This document shows, piece by piece, positions 1 through 8,099 of a DNA stretch of 27,569 nt. A model generated the notes under the pieces. It saw nothing but the letters and a program-made list of their open reading frames with translations. It did no database searches and had not been told where the DNA came from. The DNA lies in NCBI GenBank assembly GCA_964464375.1, contig CAYXFU010000043.1, positions 1 to 27,569 of the forward strand, in the 5' to 3' direction. How positions within the stretch are numbered: position 1 is the stretch's first letter; each line of letters opens with the position of its first letter. The DNA is from CAIOZA01 sp964464375 (GTDB lineage: Bacteria > Bacteroidota > Ignavibacteria > Kapaibacteriales > UBA2268). The translations under genes were made by a program, and so were the position numbers.

Positions 1-358
1 GAGTCCCGATAGTAACTGCTACATGTTTTGTGTAGTAAATAAGAATGCTGTCTATCTCATGTACCCCGAAGTCCCATTTGAAGCCATCATGCCAGAGGTG
101 GATTCTCTGGTTCAATATGCTGTCAACTTCGAATTTGATACTGTCAATCAGCTGTGCAGGATAATAGTATGTGCTATCCTTTGTGAATACCTTTAGCTGT
201 AAAGTATCCGGTGCATTCGGGAATTGAAGATTATCAATATCGCTCAGGCTATAAGTTTTGAATGTTCCATCGCTCAGATAGAACTTTACTATAGGCTCTG
301 CAGAATACAAAGATGTCGCAATAACCAGCAATAGCAATGCAAGAAGTAACTTTTTCAT
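1..358 (-). CDS. Secreted repeat protein, N-terminal part (cut by window edge)
   Basis: The frame is open from an ATG at 356-358 to the left edge, so about 119 residues are visible and the C-terminus is missing. It begins MKKLLLALLLLVIATSLYSA, a typical Sec signal peptide (basic start, leucine-rich core, small residues before the likely cut). The mature part shows three imperfect units of about 30 residues. Each has a hydrophobic strand, a D/K-x-T or D-G-F turn, then an I-D-x-[IL] motif and another strand: FYLSDGT..LSDIDNLQF, VFTKDST..LIDSIKF and LWHDGFK..EIDSILI. I do not recognise a named family. Short beta-repeat exported proteins with DIDSI-type motifs are frequent in Bacteroidota, and many carry a T9SS sorting domain at the unseen end, but that cannot be judged here. 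It lies in the same direction as the genes to its right and is separated from them by a repeat-rich gap. Confidence 0.75.
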   Translation of the reverse strand, partial: MKKLLLALLLLVIATSLYSAEPIVKFYLSDGTFKTYSLSDIDNLQFPNAPDTLQLKVFTKDSTYYYPAQLIDSIKFEVDSILNQRIHLWHDGFKWDFGVHEIDSILIYYTKHVAVTIGT

Positions 359-456
359 GGCTGAAATATTCCAATCTGAAACTGCTTATTCTTTAAGATT
401 CAAATATACAAAATGAATGAATGAGAATCTGGAAAAATAATTTAAAAGTTAACAAA

Positions 457-523
457 ACCCCGTCAGGGGTGAAATCTTAATAGAATAAATCATTAGAGAG
501 AGTCAAAGCCCCGAAGGGGCGAC
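457..523 (-). repeat. Paired-hairpin repeat, copy 0
   Basis: Read on the minus strand it has box A (GCCCC, loop TTC, GGGGC at 508-520), an AT-rich middle ending TTCTATTAAGATTTC, and box B (ACCCC, loop TGAC, GGGGT at 457-470). The order box A, TTCTATTAATATT-like spacer, box B is shared by six copies in the window. Confidence 0.75.
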
Positions 524-546
524 ATCTTCTTTTATTAATATTTATT

Positions 547-615
547 TCGCTCCTATCGCGCTTTGGGTGAGGGTTTGGCGTGTTTTTCTATTAATATTTT
601 TCCCCTACGGGGAAA
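547..615 (+). repeat. Paired-hairpin repeat, copy 1
   Basis: Box A is degraded (CGCTCC TATC GCGC, from 548). It is followed by a GGGTGAGGGTTTGGCGTG stretch, the conserved TTTTTCTATTAATATTT core at about 583-599, and a perfect box B (TTTCCCC, loop TAC, GGGGAAA at 599-615). It is head-to-head with copy 0, and its closest relatives are the copies at 20975 and 22581. Confidence 0.75.
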
Positions 616-671
616 TAATACAAAGATAGATTCTTGTAAATGCATGACATATTAAACATTAATTTCTTGCC

Positions 672-709
672 TTTAATCTCATAACTCATACAAATCACAG
701 TTCAGACAA
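672..709 (+). repeat. TTCAGACAA-type dispersed repeat
   Basis: It starts with TTTAATC-rich sequence and ends AAATCACAGTTCAGACAA. The same 3' end occurs, inverted, at 15142-15190 and 17402-17450, and in a diverged form at 17468-17502. Confidence 0.6.
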
Positions 710-817
710 ACTACTTATCCTTTATACAGCGAATTTAAGAATGACATTAGTCGATTTACTATCTTTGTGATACACAACATTCAATAACAAATGAATTATT
801 AATTGATTTTAAATATT

Positions 818-1522
818 CTAGTCAAGTTTGTCGAGATTAAAAACTACTTCCACTTTTCCTGTTTTAAGACTATAAACACCACCAGAGATGTTAAGTTCTT
901 TTTTCTCAAACATTTCCTTGATAATTTTGCTTTTCAATGCTCTCTGGATCTGCTCAATCACATTGTCCTTAATTGTCTCATCGAGAACATCACTTTTTTT
1001 CAATTTCTGAACTTTGACTCTCAATACGGATGGTTCAATTAGTTCCAGAATCGAATTAATGTATGGAGATTCTGTTTTACCGCTCAAAGCTGCCGTTACG
1101 GCACCGCAGGAACTATGTCCCAATATGAACAGGTTCTTCGCATGAAGATGCTCTGCTGCATACTCTATTGAGCCAAGAGCTACATCATCGATGACATTGC
1201 CGGCAACTCTTACAACAAACAAACTGCCCAACCCCTGATCAAAAATATATTCCGGTGCTACGCGAGAATCAGAGCATGTAACTACGATTGTGTGAGGATG
1301 CTGACCTTTTGCTAGTTCTTCACGTTCTTTTGGAAAATCATATTTCATATTCTTGTTCTGAACGAATCTTTTATTGCCATCGGTCAGAGTGTTGTCACGT
1401 TCAATTTTATGTGTAGATTGTTTGCCTAAAGGTGGATTCTCTGCACTTGTAATATTCGAAAAAAGAGCAACCATTGAGATTATCACGGTCGCGACAATAA
1501 AAATTCTAATTCTTTCTCTCAT
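818..1522 (-). CDS. Exported beta-class carbonic anhydrase
   Basis: Interconverts CO2 and bicarbonate using zinc. The 234-residue product has the beta-class signature: CSDSRV at residues 83-88 (Cys83 ligand, Asp85/Arg87 dyad) and HSSCG at 136-140 (His136 and Cys139 ligands). VVRVAGN at 103-109 and GSIEYA at 117-122 are also typical of the family. An N-terminal segment (about residues 5-27, ending NITSA) reads as a signal peptide, so the enzyme should act in the periplasm rather than the cytoplasm. The ATG is preceded by GGAG six bases upstream, which supports this start. It stands alone: the bidirectional hairpin at 1591-1623 separates it from porV, and a repeat-filled gap follows it. The family call is secure. 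Export rests on the signal-like segment. Confidence 0.93.
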   Translation of the reverse strand: MRERIRIFIVATVIISMVALFSNITSAENPPLGKQSTHKIERDNTLTDGNKRFVQNKNMKYDFPKEREELAKGQHPHTIVVTCSDSRVAPEYIFDQGLGSLFVVRVAGNVIDDVALGSIEYAAEHLHAKNLFILGHSSCGAVTAALSGKTESPYINSILELIEPSVLRVKVQKLKKSDVLDETIKDNVIEQIQRALKSKIIKEMFEKKELNISGGVYSLKTGKVEVVFNLDKLD

Positions 1523-1590
1523 TTCAACTCCAATTATTAGTCTTAACTTCCGGTTAAATCATTATCGGTAAATATTCGAGTTAATTGAGT

Positions 1591-1623
1591 AAAAAAATGA
1601 CTGCCCGAAGCAGTCATTTTTTT
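1591..1623 (-). terminator. Rho-independent terminator after porU-porV
   Basis: A perfect 14-bp stem (1591-1604 with 1610-1623) with core TGACTGC/GCAGTCA, a CCGAA loop and a seven-base A/T tract on each side. It lies 30 bp past the porV stop. The symmetric tracts mean it could work in both directions. Confidence 0.9.
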
Positions 1624-1653
1624 ATGGATAATACAATTTAATATTTAATAAAA

Positions 1654-2760
1654 TTATCTCCAGTCGATAATCAGTGAGAATCTCATAGTGTTTGCAAGTG
1701 GATGATTCTGCTCGATTGTATTGATAAAGCTGAAGTCGGCTCTGAAGATGTCATAACGAACGCTTGCTCCAAAGTTCCAGAACTGTCTTCCACCGATAAG
1801 TGATGGTTCATAGAAATATCCAGCTCTCAATGCTATAACCTGACTATACCAGTACTCTAATCCACCGGCAATTTCCATTCCCGGATTCTTCCAACCGGAT
1901 ATCAACGATCCTGGAAGAGCGTCCGAACCTAGACTATCACGATAAACAAGAAGTTTCGATACGTCAAGAGCAACCTTCAAATCATTATAATCATCCTGAA
2001 CAAGAGTAAATGCTGATCCCATTCTTAGTGTTGTAGGCAAAGGATCAGATTCACTTCTGTAAGTTACTTTTGGTCCAATGTTTTGCAAATTCAGCCCAAG
2101 AGAAAGCTTGTCAGCAATATCAAGTCCAAATATGTTTAATTCCTGAGGTTTCCACATGACAGAAAAATCGAATCCACCACTTCTGCCAATGCCCGCTACA
2201 TCTGCGGCAGTTGTTGCAGGAGCCAGGTTCGACTGAATGTATTTCAGCTGAACGCCTACGCCAAGATCAGTAGCGATAATGGTAGCATAAGAAACACCGA
2301 GTGCAAATTCATTTGACAGGAATGTGCCGGCAACCTTACCGTTCTCATAAGTTCTTGTGAACTCACCAAGATGCATGTATGTCATATTGATCGCCAGTGT
2401 ACCGTCGAGACTCTCAAAATACTGTCCGAATGTTCCATAGCTGTAGTATAAATCAGCATTGAACTGAGGTAGCCACTTCGAAAAAGCAAGAGATATCTGT
2501 CGGAATGGTACCCTGTGGTCCGGATCGGATCCATCATCCACATAATCATGGAATGCAAGACCGGCTGGATTCCAGTACACGGCAAAGATATCATCTGCAA
2601 CTCCTGTTCCCACTTCTCCCATACCACTCGAACGTGCATCCGGCGAAATCGTCAGGAATGGTACTGCAGCACCACCGGCTTGACCATACATATTTAAGGA
2701 TGAGAATATAGCTAGTGTTATCGATGCCACATAAAAGCCGATTTTGATTTTAATGCTCAT
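1654..2760 (-). CDS. porV: PorV, T9SS outer-membrane shuttle protein
   Basis: Outer-membrane beta-barrel of the OmpP1/FadL superfamily. In the T9SS, PorV carries cargo from the translocon to the PorU sortase and attachment complex. The mature N-terminus has the PorV hallmark: GGAAVPFLTISPDARSSGMG, followed by an acidic stretch and YWNPAGLAF. The C-terminus ends in a barrel strand (MRFSLIIDWR). I start at the ATG at 2760 because it gives a clean signal peptide (MSIKIKIGFYVASITLAIFS..) and has GGAG ten bases upstream. A longer frame from a TTG at 2802 would add 14 residues before the signal. Product 368 residues. It follows porU by about 98 bp on the same strand, the order known in other T9SS organisms, and ends just before a strong terminator. 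Confidence 0.9.
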   Translation of the reverse strand: MSIKIKIGFYVASITLAIFSSLNMYGQAGGAAVPFLTISPDARSSGMGEVGTGVADDIFAVYWNPAGLAFHDYVDDGSDPDHRVPFRQISLAFSKWLPQFNADLYYSYGTFGQYFESLDGTLAINMTYMHLGEFTRTYENGKVAGTFLSNEFALGVSYATIIATDLGVGVQLKYIQSNLAPATTAADVAGIGRSGGFDFSVMWKPQELNIFGLDIADKLSLGLNLQNIGPKVTYRSESDPLPTTLRMGSAFTLVQDDYNDLKVALDVSKLLVYRDSLGSDALPGSLISGWKNPGMEIAGGLEYWYSQVIALRAGYFYEPSLIGGRQFWNFGASVRYDIFRADFSFINTIEQNHPLANTMRFSLIIDWR

Positions 2761-2770
2761 CTGTTTGTTT

Positions 2771-2774
2771 CTCC
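2771..2774 (-). promoter_or_regulatory. Ribosome binding site deciding the porV start
   Basis: GGAG (minus strand) lies ten bases before the ATG at 2760. It favours that codon over the upstream in-frame TTG at 2802. Confidence 0.55.
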
Positions 2775-2858
2775 AATTTTTCATTTCTATTTCTCTAAAC
2801 AAGGATTATAAATAATGTTTATTATCAATATTTGTGCTAAAAATTTTAATCTACCGAA

Positions 2859-5800
2859 TTATCTTATTACGGTTACACCTGTCGTCGCATTCGCTGTTTC
2901 ACCGGAGGCATTTGCCTCAAGATAAATTATGTATTGTCCCGATGAAACCTGCTTATTATTCATATCAAGTCCATCCCAATCTATTTCGGAAGTATGAACT
3001 GAACTCAAATTCATATCAATTTGTCTTACTAAGTTTCCGGTCATATCGTATATCTTTATTGTAGCATTGAACGGCTGATTCTGGTTATGGCGGAATCTTA
3101 TTATGGTATTGTTCCTCATAGGATTAGGAATGCAATAAATATCAGTAATTATAAAGCCGGCACCTGAAATTCTGAAATAAGTCTCGGCAGTAGTATATTC
3201 ATTAAATACATTCCAAACTCTTGATCGTATCTTATGAATTCCGGGACTGAGGTTGAACAATGTCTGTCTGGCTTCAACTAATCCTCCACTACCCGGCAAA
3301 GCCTGAGCTTTGGATGTGAGATCGAGTGCTTCCGAATTATCGTCAATCCATACTTCCATCCTGTGACCGATGCCAGATCCTGTTGTATTGATGCCGTAAT
3401 CATCTTTTGCACGGACTATTAAGATAGGATTATCGCTTACATAATCTCCTGAACTAAAAGCAAGAGTATCCAGATAAATATCTAATGTAGGTTTAGACGG
3501 AATGAAAGTGATAGAATCAACACCAACCAGTTTGAATTTTCTGAACACACCGTTTGCATAAAGACTATCGTTCGATTTGGCATATATATAAAGTCTTCCG
3601 AGTCCGTTTATAAAGCTGATGTCCTCAGGAAGATAGAAACTTGCATTGATATTTCCATTAGCAACTTCGTAAGATCCTCTCGACAATGCACCACCCATTT
3701 TATTGATTGTATGTGTAGATGGAGGGATATCAACATCCAACACATTAATAGCATAATCGGCATCTAACATCATAAGTGTTGAAATGCCGTTAAATGTTCT
3801 GACAACTGTTGAATCTACCGGACTGATAATCGATGCAACAACCTTGACCAAAGAAAGAGCTTTAAGCTTAATTGTATCACCCGGTGAATTAGCAAATTTG
3901 CCATTGATAGAGTCAACCCTTACAATATAGTATGGCAGAAGAAGCTTAGTCAAAGGATCGCCGAAAAGATTATACTTCACATCGTTATCATTTGCTCTTT
4001 CCTGCTTTACATCATACATTACTTCGCCCATATCCTGATAGCGTTTTGTTGAACCAACACGATCAAACAAGTGAGAATGAAATGACTCATTAATCATTGC
4101 GTTATCATAAGAATAAACGACTCTTGTTGATGAGAATTCACCGATTGAGCCACCGTTTCTTGCAAGTAGTAAAGCTTCAGCACCGGATCTAGTATCTGTC
4201 ATGTCGAATCTTGCGAAATCACAGGTTGCGGCAGTATTAAAGAATAATTTATTCAAATTGTTGAATTGAGCTATAGTTTTATCACGGTCAAATATTTCTT
4301 CATGAGCCCAAACACGTGGATTGCCGTGACCAACCCAATTAAGAGTGAGTGATCCGGCGTTATTTACGTAAGATACAATATCCTCAGTAACTCTGGGTTT
4401 GCGTCTTCCGTTGGGAATATTCTCAGTAGGATACTCAGGCAAATATAGTTTACGTATTTGCATATATTCAGGAATTACATAAGTAGCAAGTTTTTCTGAC
4501 TGAGCGGTATGGGTATTATGATCACTACCACCATTAGTTGTAGGACCATCATCCGCAACAAGAGTCATCATAGTTCTCCAGTAATCATCACTCGAACTAT
4601 TGTCATATATATTCAGCTTCTTCACCATCCACATACCCTCATCATCAGAGCTGACAGGTAATCTGCCAATCATTATGTCAATGTAAGGATCATTACCTTT
4701 TACTTTGGCATAGTAATCATCGCTTGTGTAGGATTCTGTAGCAGAGTAAGAATCAGAAAATTCATCAGATTCATAAGGTGGAACGAAGTTAACAGCTTTT
4801 GTTGATATATTCTTAAAATCATAGTGACCGTCGCCCCATAAGACAACATATTTTGGTTTTGTCTCCCAGTTAGCAAGTGCAAATGCAATGAAATCACGGA
4901 TAGCAGTTGGATCGGATATTCCTGAACCAAATTCATTATATATAAGGTCTGTGGTGATAATTGTAGATTTATGATCTTTTCTTAGTTCCTGATATTTCTC
5001 AGCTGAACCCAAAAGTTGTGGATGAGTAATAATAATAACTTCACTATTCGCATAAATTTCGCGTAAATTTCCAAATGTTGTAATAGCTAACTCAGGTTTA
5101 AGAAATGATGCAGCTACAGCATATTTATGTGGTTTATTGGAATCAGCTGTTACTCCAAATACAAACATTCCTCCTGTTACGGATTCATTTTTAATCTGAA
5201 ATGGCTTTGCTGGTTCGGTCACATCGAATCCAACAATCTCACCTGAGAAATTATTGATGCTATATTGTGTCCCACCCGTAAGCTTGGCGTCAGTCAAGAA
5301 TGTAATCTGATTATCAACCGGAATAAAGTTTCTTCTGTAATGAATCTCGTACCAATTAAAAAATGGACTAGCACTGGAAATTTTAGGATTAGTATATGTT
5401 AGATTGAGTACGCTTCTGTTGTCCTGACCAAGCGATGATCCGCTTATTCTTCCTGAAGCAGTAGCGGACCTGGCATCTAAATATGATTGATTCGTATTTG
5501 GCTGAATGGTGGCTGTCCCAAGTTTATTTCCACTCTCGCTGAAAGTGAATTCTCCAGCATCTGAAGCTCTTTGAGCAAAAAATACTTTGTAATAAATATC
5601 ACTGTTTCTGTCAAGATTGTTCAAAGTATTATTAAACGATCTTGGGAAAATTGAACCCCCAAACCAGATTTTGCCAGAGCCGCCCATTAGTGCGCAATTA
5701 AGTTCTTCTTTGAAGAAGATTCTCTCTGTGTAAGTTTGTGGATTATTAACTATTTGTCCGGGATTTGCCGATTGGGGGTCGGCTCTTTTGCCTATATCTC

Positions 5801-6860
5801 CACCCCAAGTAAGTAGATAATAACTTTTATCACTGTAATGATTGAACCAACCAGCGAAAGTAGTTCCGTTATATGTGAACCCCTGAGTTCCAAGAGCATA
5901 AAAGATAATCGAAGACAAGTCACCACTACCATTAGTTTTAACAATGATAGGCTGTTCATTGAGGAGATTCCTAGCGGCGTCGGTTACTGTTTCACTAAGT
6001 TCCATTCCACCATTACCGAATATCTTGATTGTATTAATCTGATCTTTTGGGATATTGAATCCTAATGATGATATCGATGATGCATCGATTGAATAAATAC
6101 CTTCTTTGTTTATGGTAAGTTTAATCCAATTGCCACTGCTAACACCAAGAGTTTTATCTTTTGAATACTTGTCTTCTGCTTTAACTTTAAACTCAGATGA
6201 GATTCTCCAGTTTTTGGATTCGTTGTGATTAAGTGTGAAAGCCGGAGTATCATCCTCTTGATTGTTGATTTTGACTATACTATTATCGAATCTGACTTCA
6301 AAAATTACTTCCTTTGGAATTTCGATTGATTGGGTAGCTGAATTGAAACGTGCAACAATCAGTTCCAAAGTAGCTATATGTCTGTCTCTGGCAATACCTG
6401 TATAAATAAGTTTTGGGTTCTGGGGTAGTGGATATGTAGCATATACCGATGATTCAGTAGTGAATTTCTCGCTGGCTTTCCAGTCATTTGGATTTAATTC
6501 GGGATATGGAGTCATCCATCCTTTTATTTGATGATATCCGGTTATATTAATACTATTAAGATAAAATCCTTTTTCAACGGGTACAGTTATTTTAGCATTG
6601 ATTGCAATAAGCGAAGGATAACCTGATTTACGGGACTTATTAAACGAACCTTTAATGACAGGTAGCATTGTCAGATAACCATCTGATGTAACTATGGTAT
6701 CCCATCTTTCTATTACAGGTTTATAGGAAACAATCAAACTGTTTGCATCTGATCGGATAACTTTGAAGCCATTATCTTCCGGCGAGGCGCATAGCGTCCC
6801 GAAAAATAAAATAAGCATCAGTGTTGATATGAAAGATAATTTTACCACTTCTGTTCTCAT
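2859..6860 (-). CDS. porU: PorU, T9SS C25-type sortase
   Basis: Gingipain-like cysteine peptidase that removes the C-terminal sorting signal of T9SS cargo and attaches the cargo to the cell surface. The 1333-residue product starts with a signal peptide (MRTEVVKLSFISTLMLILFF.., cut near residue 25). A large N-terminal beta region follows, then the C25 domain. NWVGHGNPRVWAHEE places the catalytic histidine at His845, and NTAATCDFARFD places the nucleophile at Cys880. Ig-like segments follow, then a C-terminal module of about 100 residues beginning CIPNPMRNNTIIRFRHN, with IYDMTGNLVRQI and DGLDMNNKQVSSGQYIIYL. This is the sorting-domain-like fold also found in known PorU. No insertion of the hairpin repeats is seen in this domain, unlike the paralogues at 13890-17361. 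porV lies directly downstream. No clear Shine-Dalgarno sequence precedes the ATG. The length is in the usual range for PorU. Confidence 0.92.
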   Translation of the reverse strand: MRTEVVKLSFISTLMLILFFGTLCASPEDNGFKVIRSDANSLIVSYKPVIERWDTIVTSDGYLTMLPVIKGSFNKSRKSGYPSLIAINAKITVPVEKGFYLNSINITGYHQIKGWMTPYPELNPNDWKASEKFTTESSVYATYPLPQNPKLIYTGIARDRHIATLELIVARFNSATQSIEIPKEVIFEVRFDNSIVKINNQEDDTPAFTLNHNESKNWRISSEFKVKAEDKYSKDKTLGVSSGNWIKLTINKEGIYSIDASSISSLGFNIPKDQINTIKIFGNGGMELSETVTDAARNLLNEQPIIVKTNGSGDLSSIIFYALGTQGFTYNGTTFAGWFNHYSDKSYYLLTWGGDIGKRADPQSANPGQIVNNPQTYTERIFFKEELNCALMGGSGKIWFGGSIFPRSFNNTLNNLDRNSDIYYKVFFAQRASDAGEFTFSESGNKLGTATIQPNTNQSYLDARSATASGRISGSSLGQDNRSVLNLTYTNPKISSASPFFNWYEIHYRRNFIPVDNQITFLTDAKLTGGTQYSINNFSGEIVGFDVTEPAKPFQIKNESVTGGMFVFGVTADSNKPHKYAVAASFLKPELAITTFGNLREIYANSEVIIITHPQLLGSAEKYQELRKDHKSTIITTDLIYNEFGSGISDPTAIRDFIAFALANWETKPKYVVLWGDGHYDFKNISTKAVNFVPPYESDEFSDSYSATESYTSDDYYAKVKGNDPYIDIMIGRLPVSSDDEGMWMVKKLNIYDNSSSDDYWRTMMTLVADDGPTTNGGSDHNTHTAQSEKLATYVIPEYMQIRKLYLPEYPTENIPNGRRKPRVTEDIVSYVNNAGSLTLNWVGHGNPRVWAHEEIFDRDKTIAQFNNLNKLFFNTAATCDFARFDMTDTRSGAEALLLARNGGSIGEFSSTRVVYSYDNAMINESFHSHLFDRVGSTKRYQDMGEVMYDVKQERANDNDVKYNLFGDPLTKLLLPYYIVRVDSINGKFANSPGDTIKLKALSLVKVVASIISPVDSTVVRTFNGISTLMMLDADYAINVLDVDIPPSTHTINKMGGALSRGSYEVANGNINASFYLPEDISFINGLGRLYIYAKSNDSLYANGVFRKFKLVGVDSITFIPSKPTLDIYLDTLAFSSGDYVSDNPILIVRAKDDYGINTTGSGIGHRMEVWIDDNSEALDLTSKAQALPGSGGLVEARQTLFNLSPGIHKIRSRVWNVFNEYTTAETYFRISGAGFIITDIYCIPNPMRNNTIIRFRHNQNQPFNATIKIYDMTGNLVRQIDMNLSSVHTSEIDWDGLDMNNKQVSSGQYIIYLEANASGETANATTGVTVIR

Positions 6861-7122
6861 TTTTTGCCCAAAAAAGTACTAACACAATGTTAATTATGTA
6901 AACAGTACCTCAGAATTCAATAATGAACCTGTCTCAATTGTGACTAAATATTGTGGTAAAATTTATTTTCGATAGGCTTTTTAAGATAAAAGATTATTAA
7001 AATTTATTAAATACTATTTCTAAAATAACTAAGAATATTTAAATAACAAATTATTTTATTCATTCTCTACTTTATAATAACACCTGAATAAAAAAAAGTT
7101 ACACCCCGGATCACTTCATCGC
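6861..7122. other. AT-rich intergenic region upstream of porU
   Basis: No gene or repeat is evident between porU and the tRNA-Gly unit. The porU promoter should lie here, but I found no good match to the TTTG-TAnnTTTG pattern. Confidence 0.5.
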
Positions 7123-7164
7123 AAAAAAAATGCCCTACCATCGGGGGGAATGACGGCAAGGCAT
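7123..7164 (-). terminator. Terminator of the tRNA-Gly transcript
   Basis: On the minus strand, ATGCCTTGCC pairs with GGTAGGGCAT (10 bp including G-U pairs) around a 15-nt C-rich loop and runs into eight Ts. It lies 35 bp after the tRNA 3' end. Confidence 0.7.
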
Positions 7165-7198
7165 GCAGCATAACGAGGAAGTGACGACTTTCATCGTC

Positions 7199-7272
<74 letters not shown>

Positions 7273-7292
7273 TAATAATTTTTTTAAGGAAA

Positions 7293-7324
7293 CAAAAATA
7301 AGCACTTTATTAAATTTTTCCAAA
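7293..7324 (-). promoter_or_regulatory. Bacteroidota-type promoter of tRNA-Gly
   Basis: Minus strand TTTG (7321-7324), a 20-nt spacer, then TATTTTTG (7293-7300), matching TTTG-N19/20-TAnnTTTG. The predicted transcript would begin about 10-15 nt before the tRNA. Confidence 0.7.
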
Positions 7325-7454
7325 TATTTTTTTTAATATGCCTTTTTCCTCAATCAAAGAACGTCACCACTTCACTAAAACTAATTGCAAATGCTGTGCC
7401 AGTTTTTATTAGAAAGAACAAATATTTAATATTTATTTTTCAATTTTCCGGCTT

Positions 7455-8081
7455 TCAAAAGTGTTTTTCAAAGGACTTTATACATTCATTTACAACATTA
7501 TTATATTCAATTACCGTGCCAGTTTCAACTTCGATCGACGTAACTCCTTTATCTTGGATTCCGCAGGGTACGATATAGTCAAATTCCCCAACATTATTGT
7601 TCACATTCAGAGCAAAACCGTGATAAGTTACCCATCGTGAACAGTGCATTCCCATTGCACAGATTTTTCTTTTTGATTCTACCCATACACCGGTCATTCC
7701 CTCAACTCTTGCGGATTCTATTCCAAAGACGGATGTCAAATCGATTATTGTCTGTTCTATCTCGCGTAAGAACCAATGGAGATCTTCTTTATAGGAGCTG
7801 AGATTGAATATCGGATAACCTACCATCTGCCCGGGATTGTGGAGTGTAACGTCACCGCCACGGTCAATATCAATCACTTTGACACCCATCATAGTCAGAA
7901 AATCATGGTTGGCGACAACATTTTTATTTGTGCCATTCTTGCCGATAGTTATGACAGTGGGATGCTGGCAGAGTACGAGTACATTTCTGTCACGATTCTC
8001 CTGCACAGACTTCACAAGCTCCATCTGTCTTGCCCAAGCTTCTTCATAATCTATCAATCCCCAGTTTTCTACTTGAAACAT
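7455..8081 (-). CDS. lipB: Octanoyl-[acyl-carrier-protein]:protein N-octanoyltransferase LipB
   Basis: Transfers octanoate from acyl-carrier protein to lipoyl domains of 2-oxoacid dehydrogenases and the glycine cleavage H protein, the first step of lipoate synthesis in the cytoplasm. The 208-residue protein has the LipB landmarks in order: QHPTVITIGKNG (39-50), RGGDVTLHNPGQMVGYP (74-90), GVWV..KICAMGMHCSRWVTYHG (131-155) with the expected catalytic Lys139, and PCGI..KGVTS (172-182) with catalytic Cys173. The HNPGQ motif replaces the more common HGPGQ. This is a conservative oddity, and the motif is otherwise intact. It lies 18 bp downstream of uvrB on the same strand, so the two are probably co-transcribed. 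LipA is not in the window. Confidence 0.95.
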   Translation of the reverse strand: MFQVENWGLIDYEEAWARQMELVKSVQENRDRNVLVLCQHPTVITIGKNGTNKNVVANHDFLTMMGVKVIDIDRGGDVTLHNPGQMVGYPIFNLSSYKEDLHWFLREIEQTIIDLTSVFGIESARVEGMTGVWVESKRKICAMGMHCSRWVTYHGFALNVNNNVGEFDYIVPCGIQDKGVTSIEVETGTVIEYNNVVNECIKSFEKHF

Positions 8082-8099
8082 AAATATATACCCTGATTT

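Larger units (their letters stand above)
359..817. other. Intergenic gap filled with dispersed repeats
   Basis: No convincing gene is present. The gap holds two head-to-head copies of the paired-hairpin repeat (457-523 and 547-615) and one copy of the TTCAGACAA repeat (672-709). The rest (about 616-671 and 710-817) is AT-rich with no structure I can name. Confidence 0.7.

Noticed and set aside
760..767. TATCTTTG on the plus strand as a promoter -7 element
   Set aside because: No -33 TTG at the right distance and no plus-strand gene downstream; probably chance.
803..1042. Plus-strand open frame of 79 codons
   Set aside because: It is antisense to the well-supported carbonic anhydrase.
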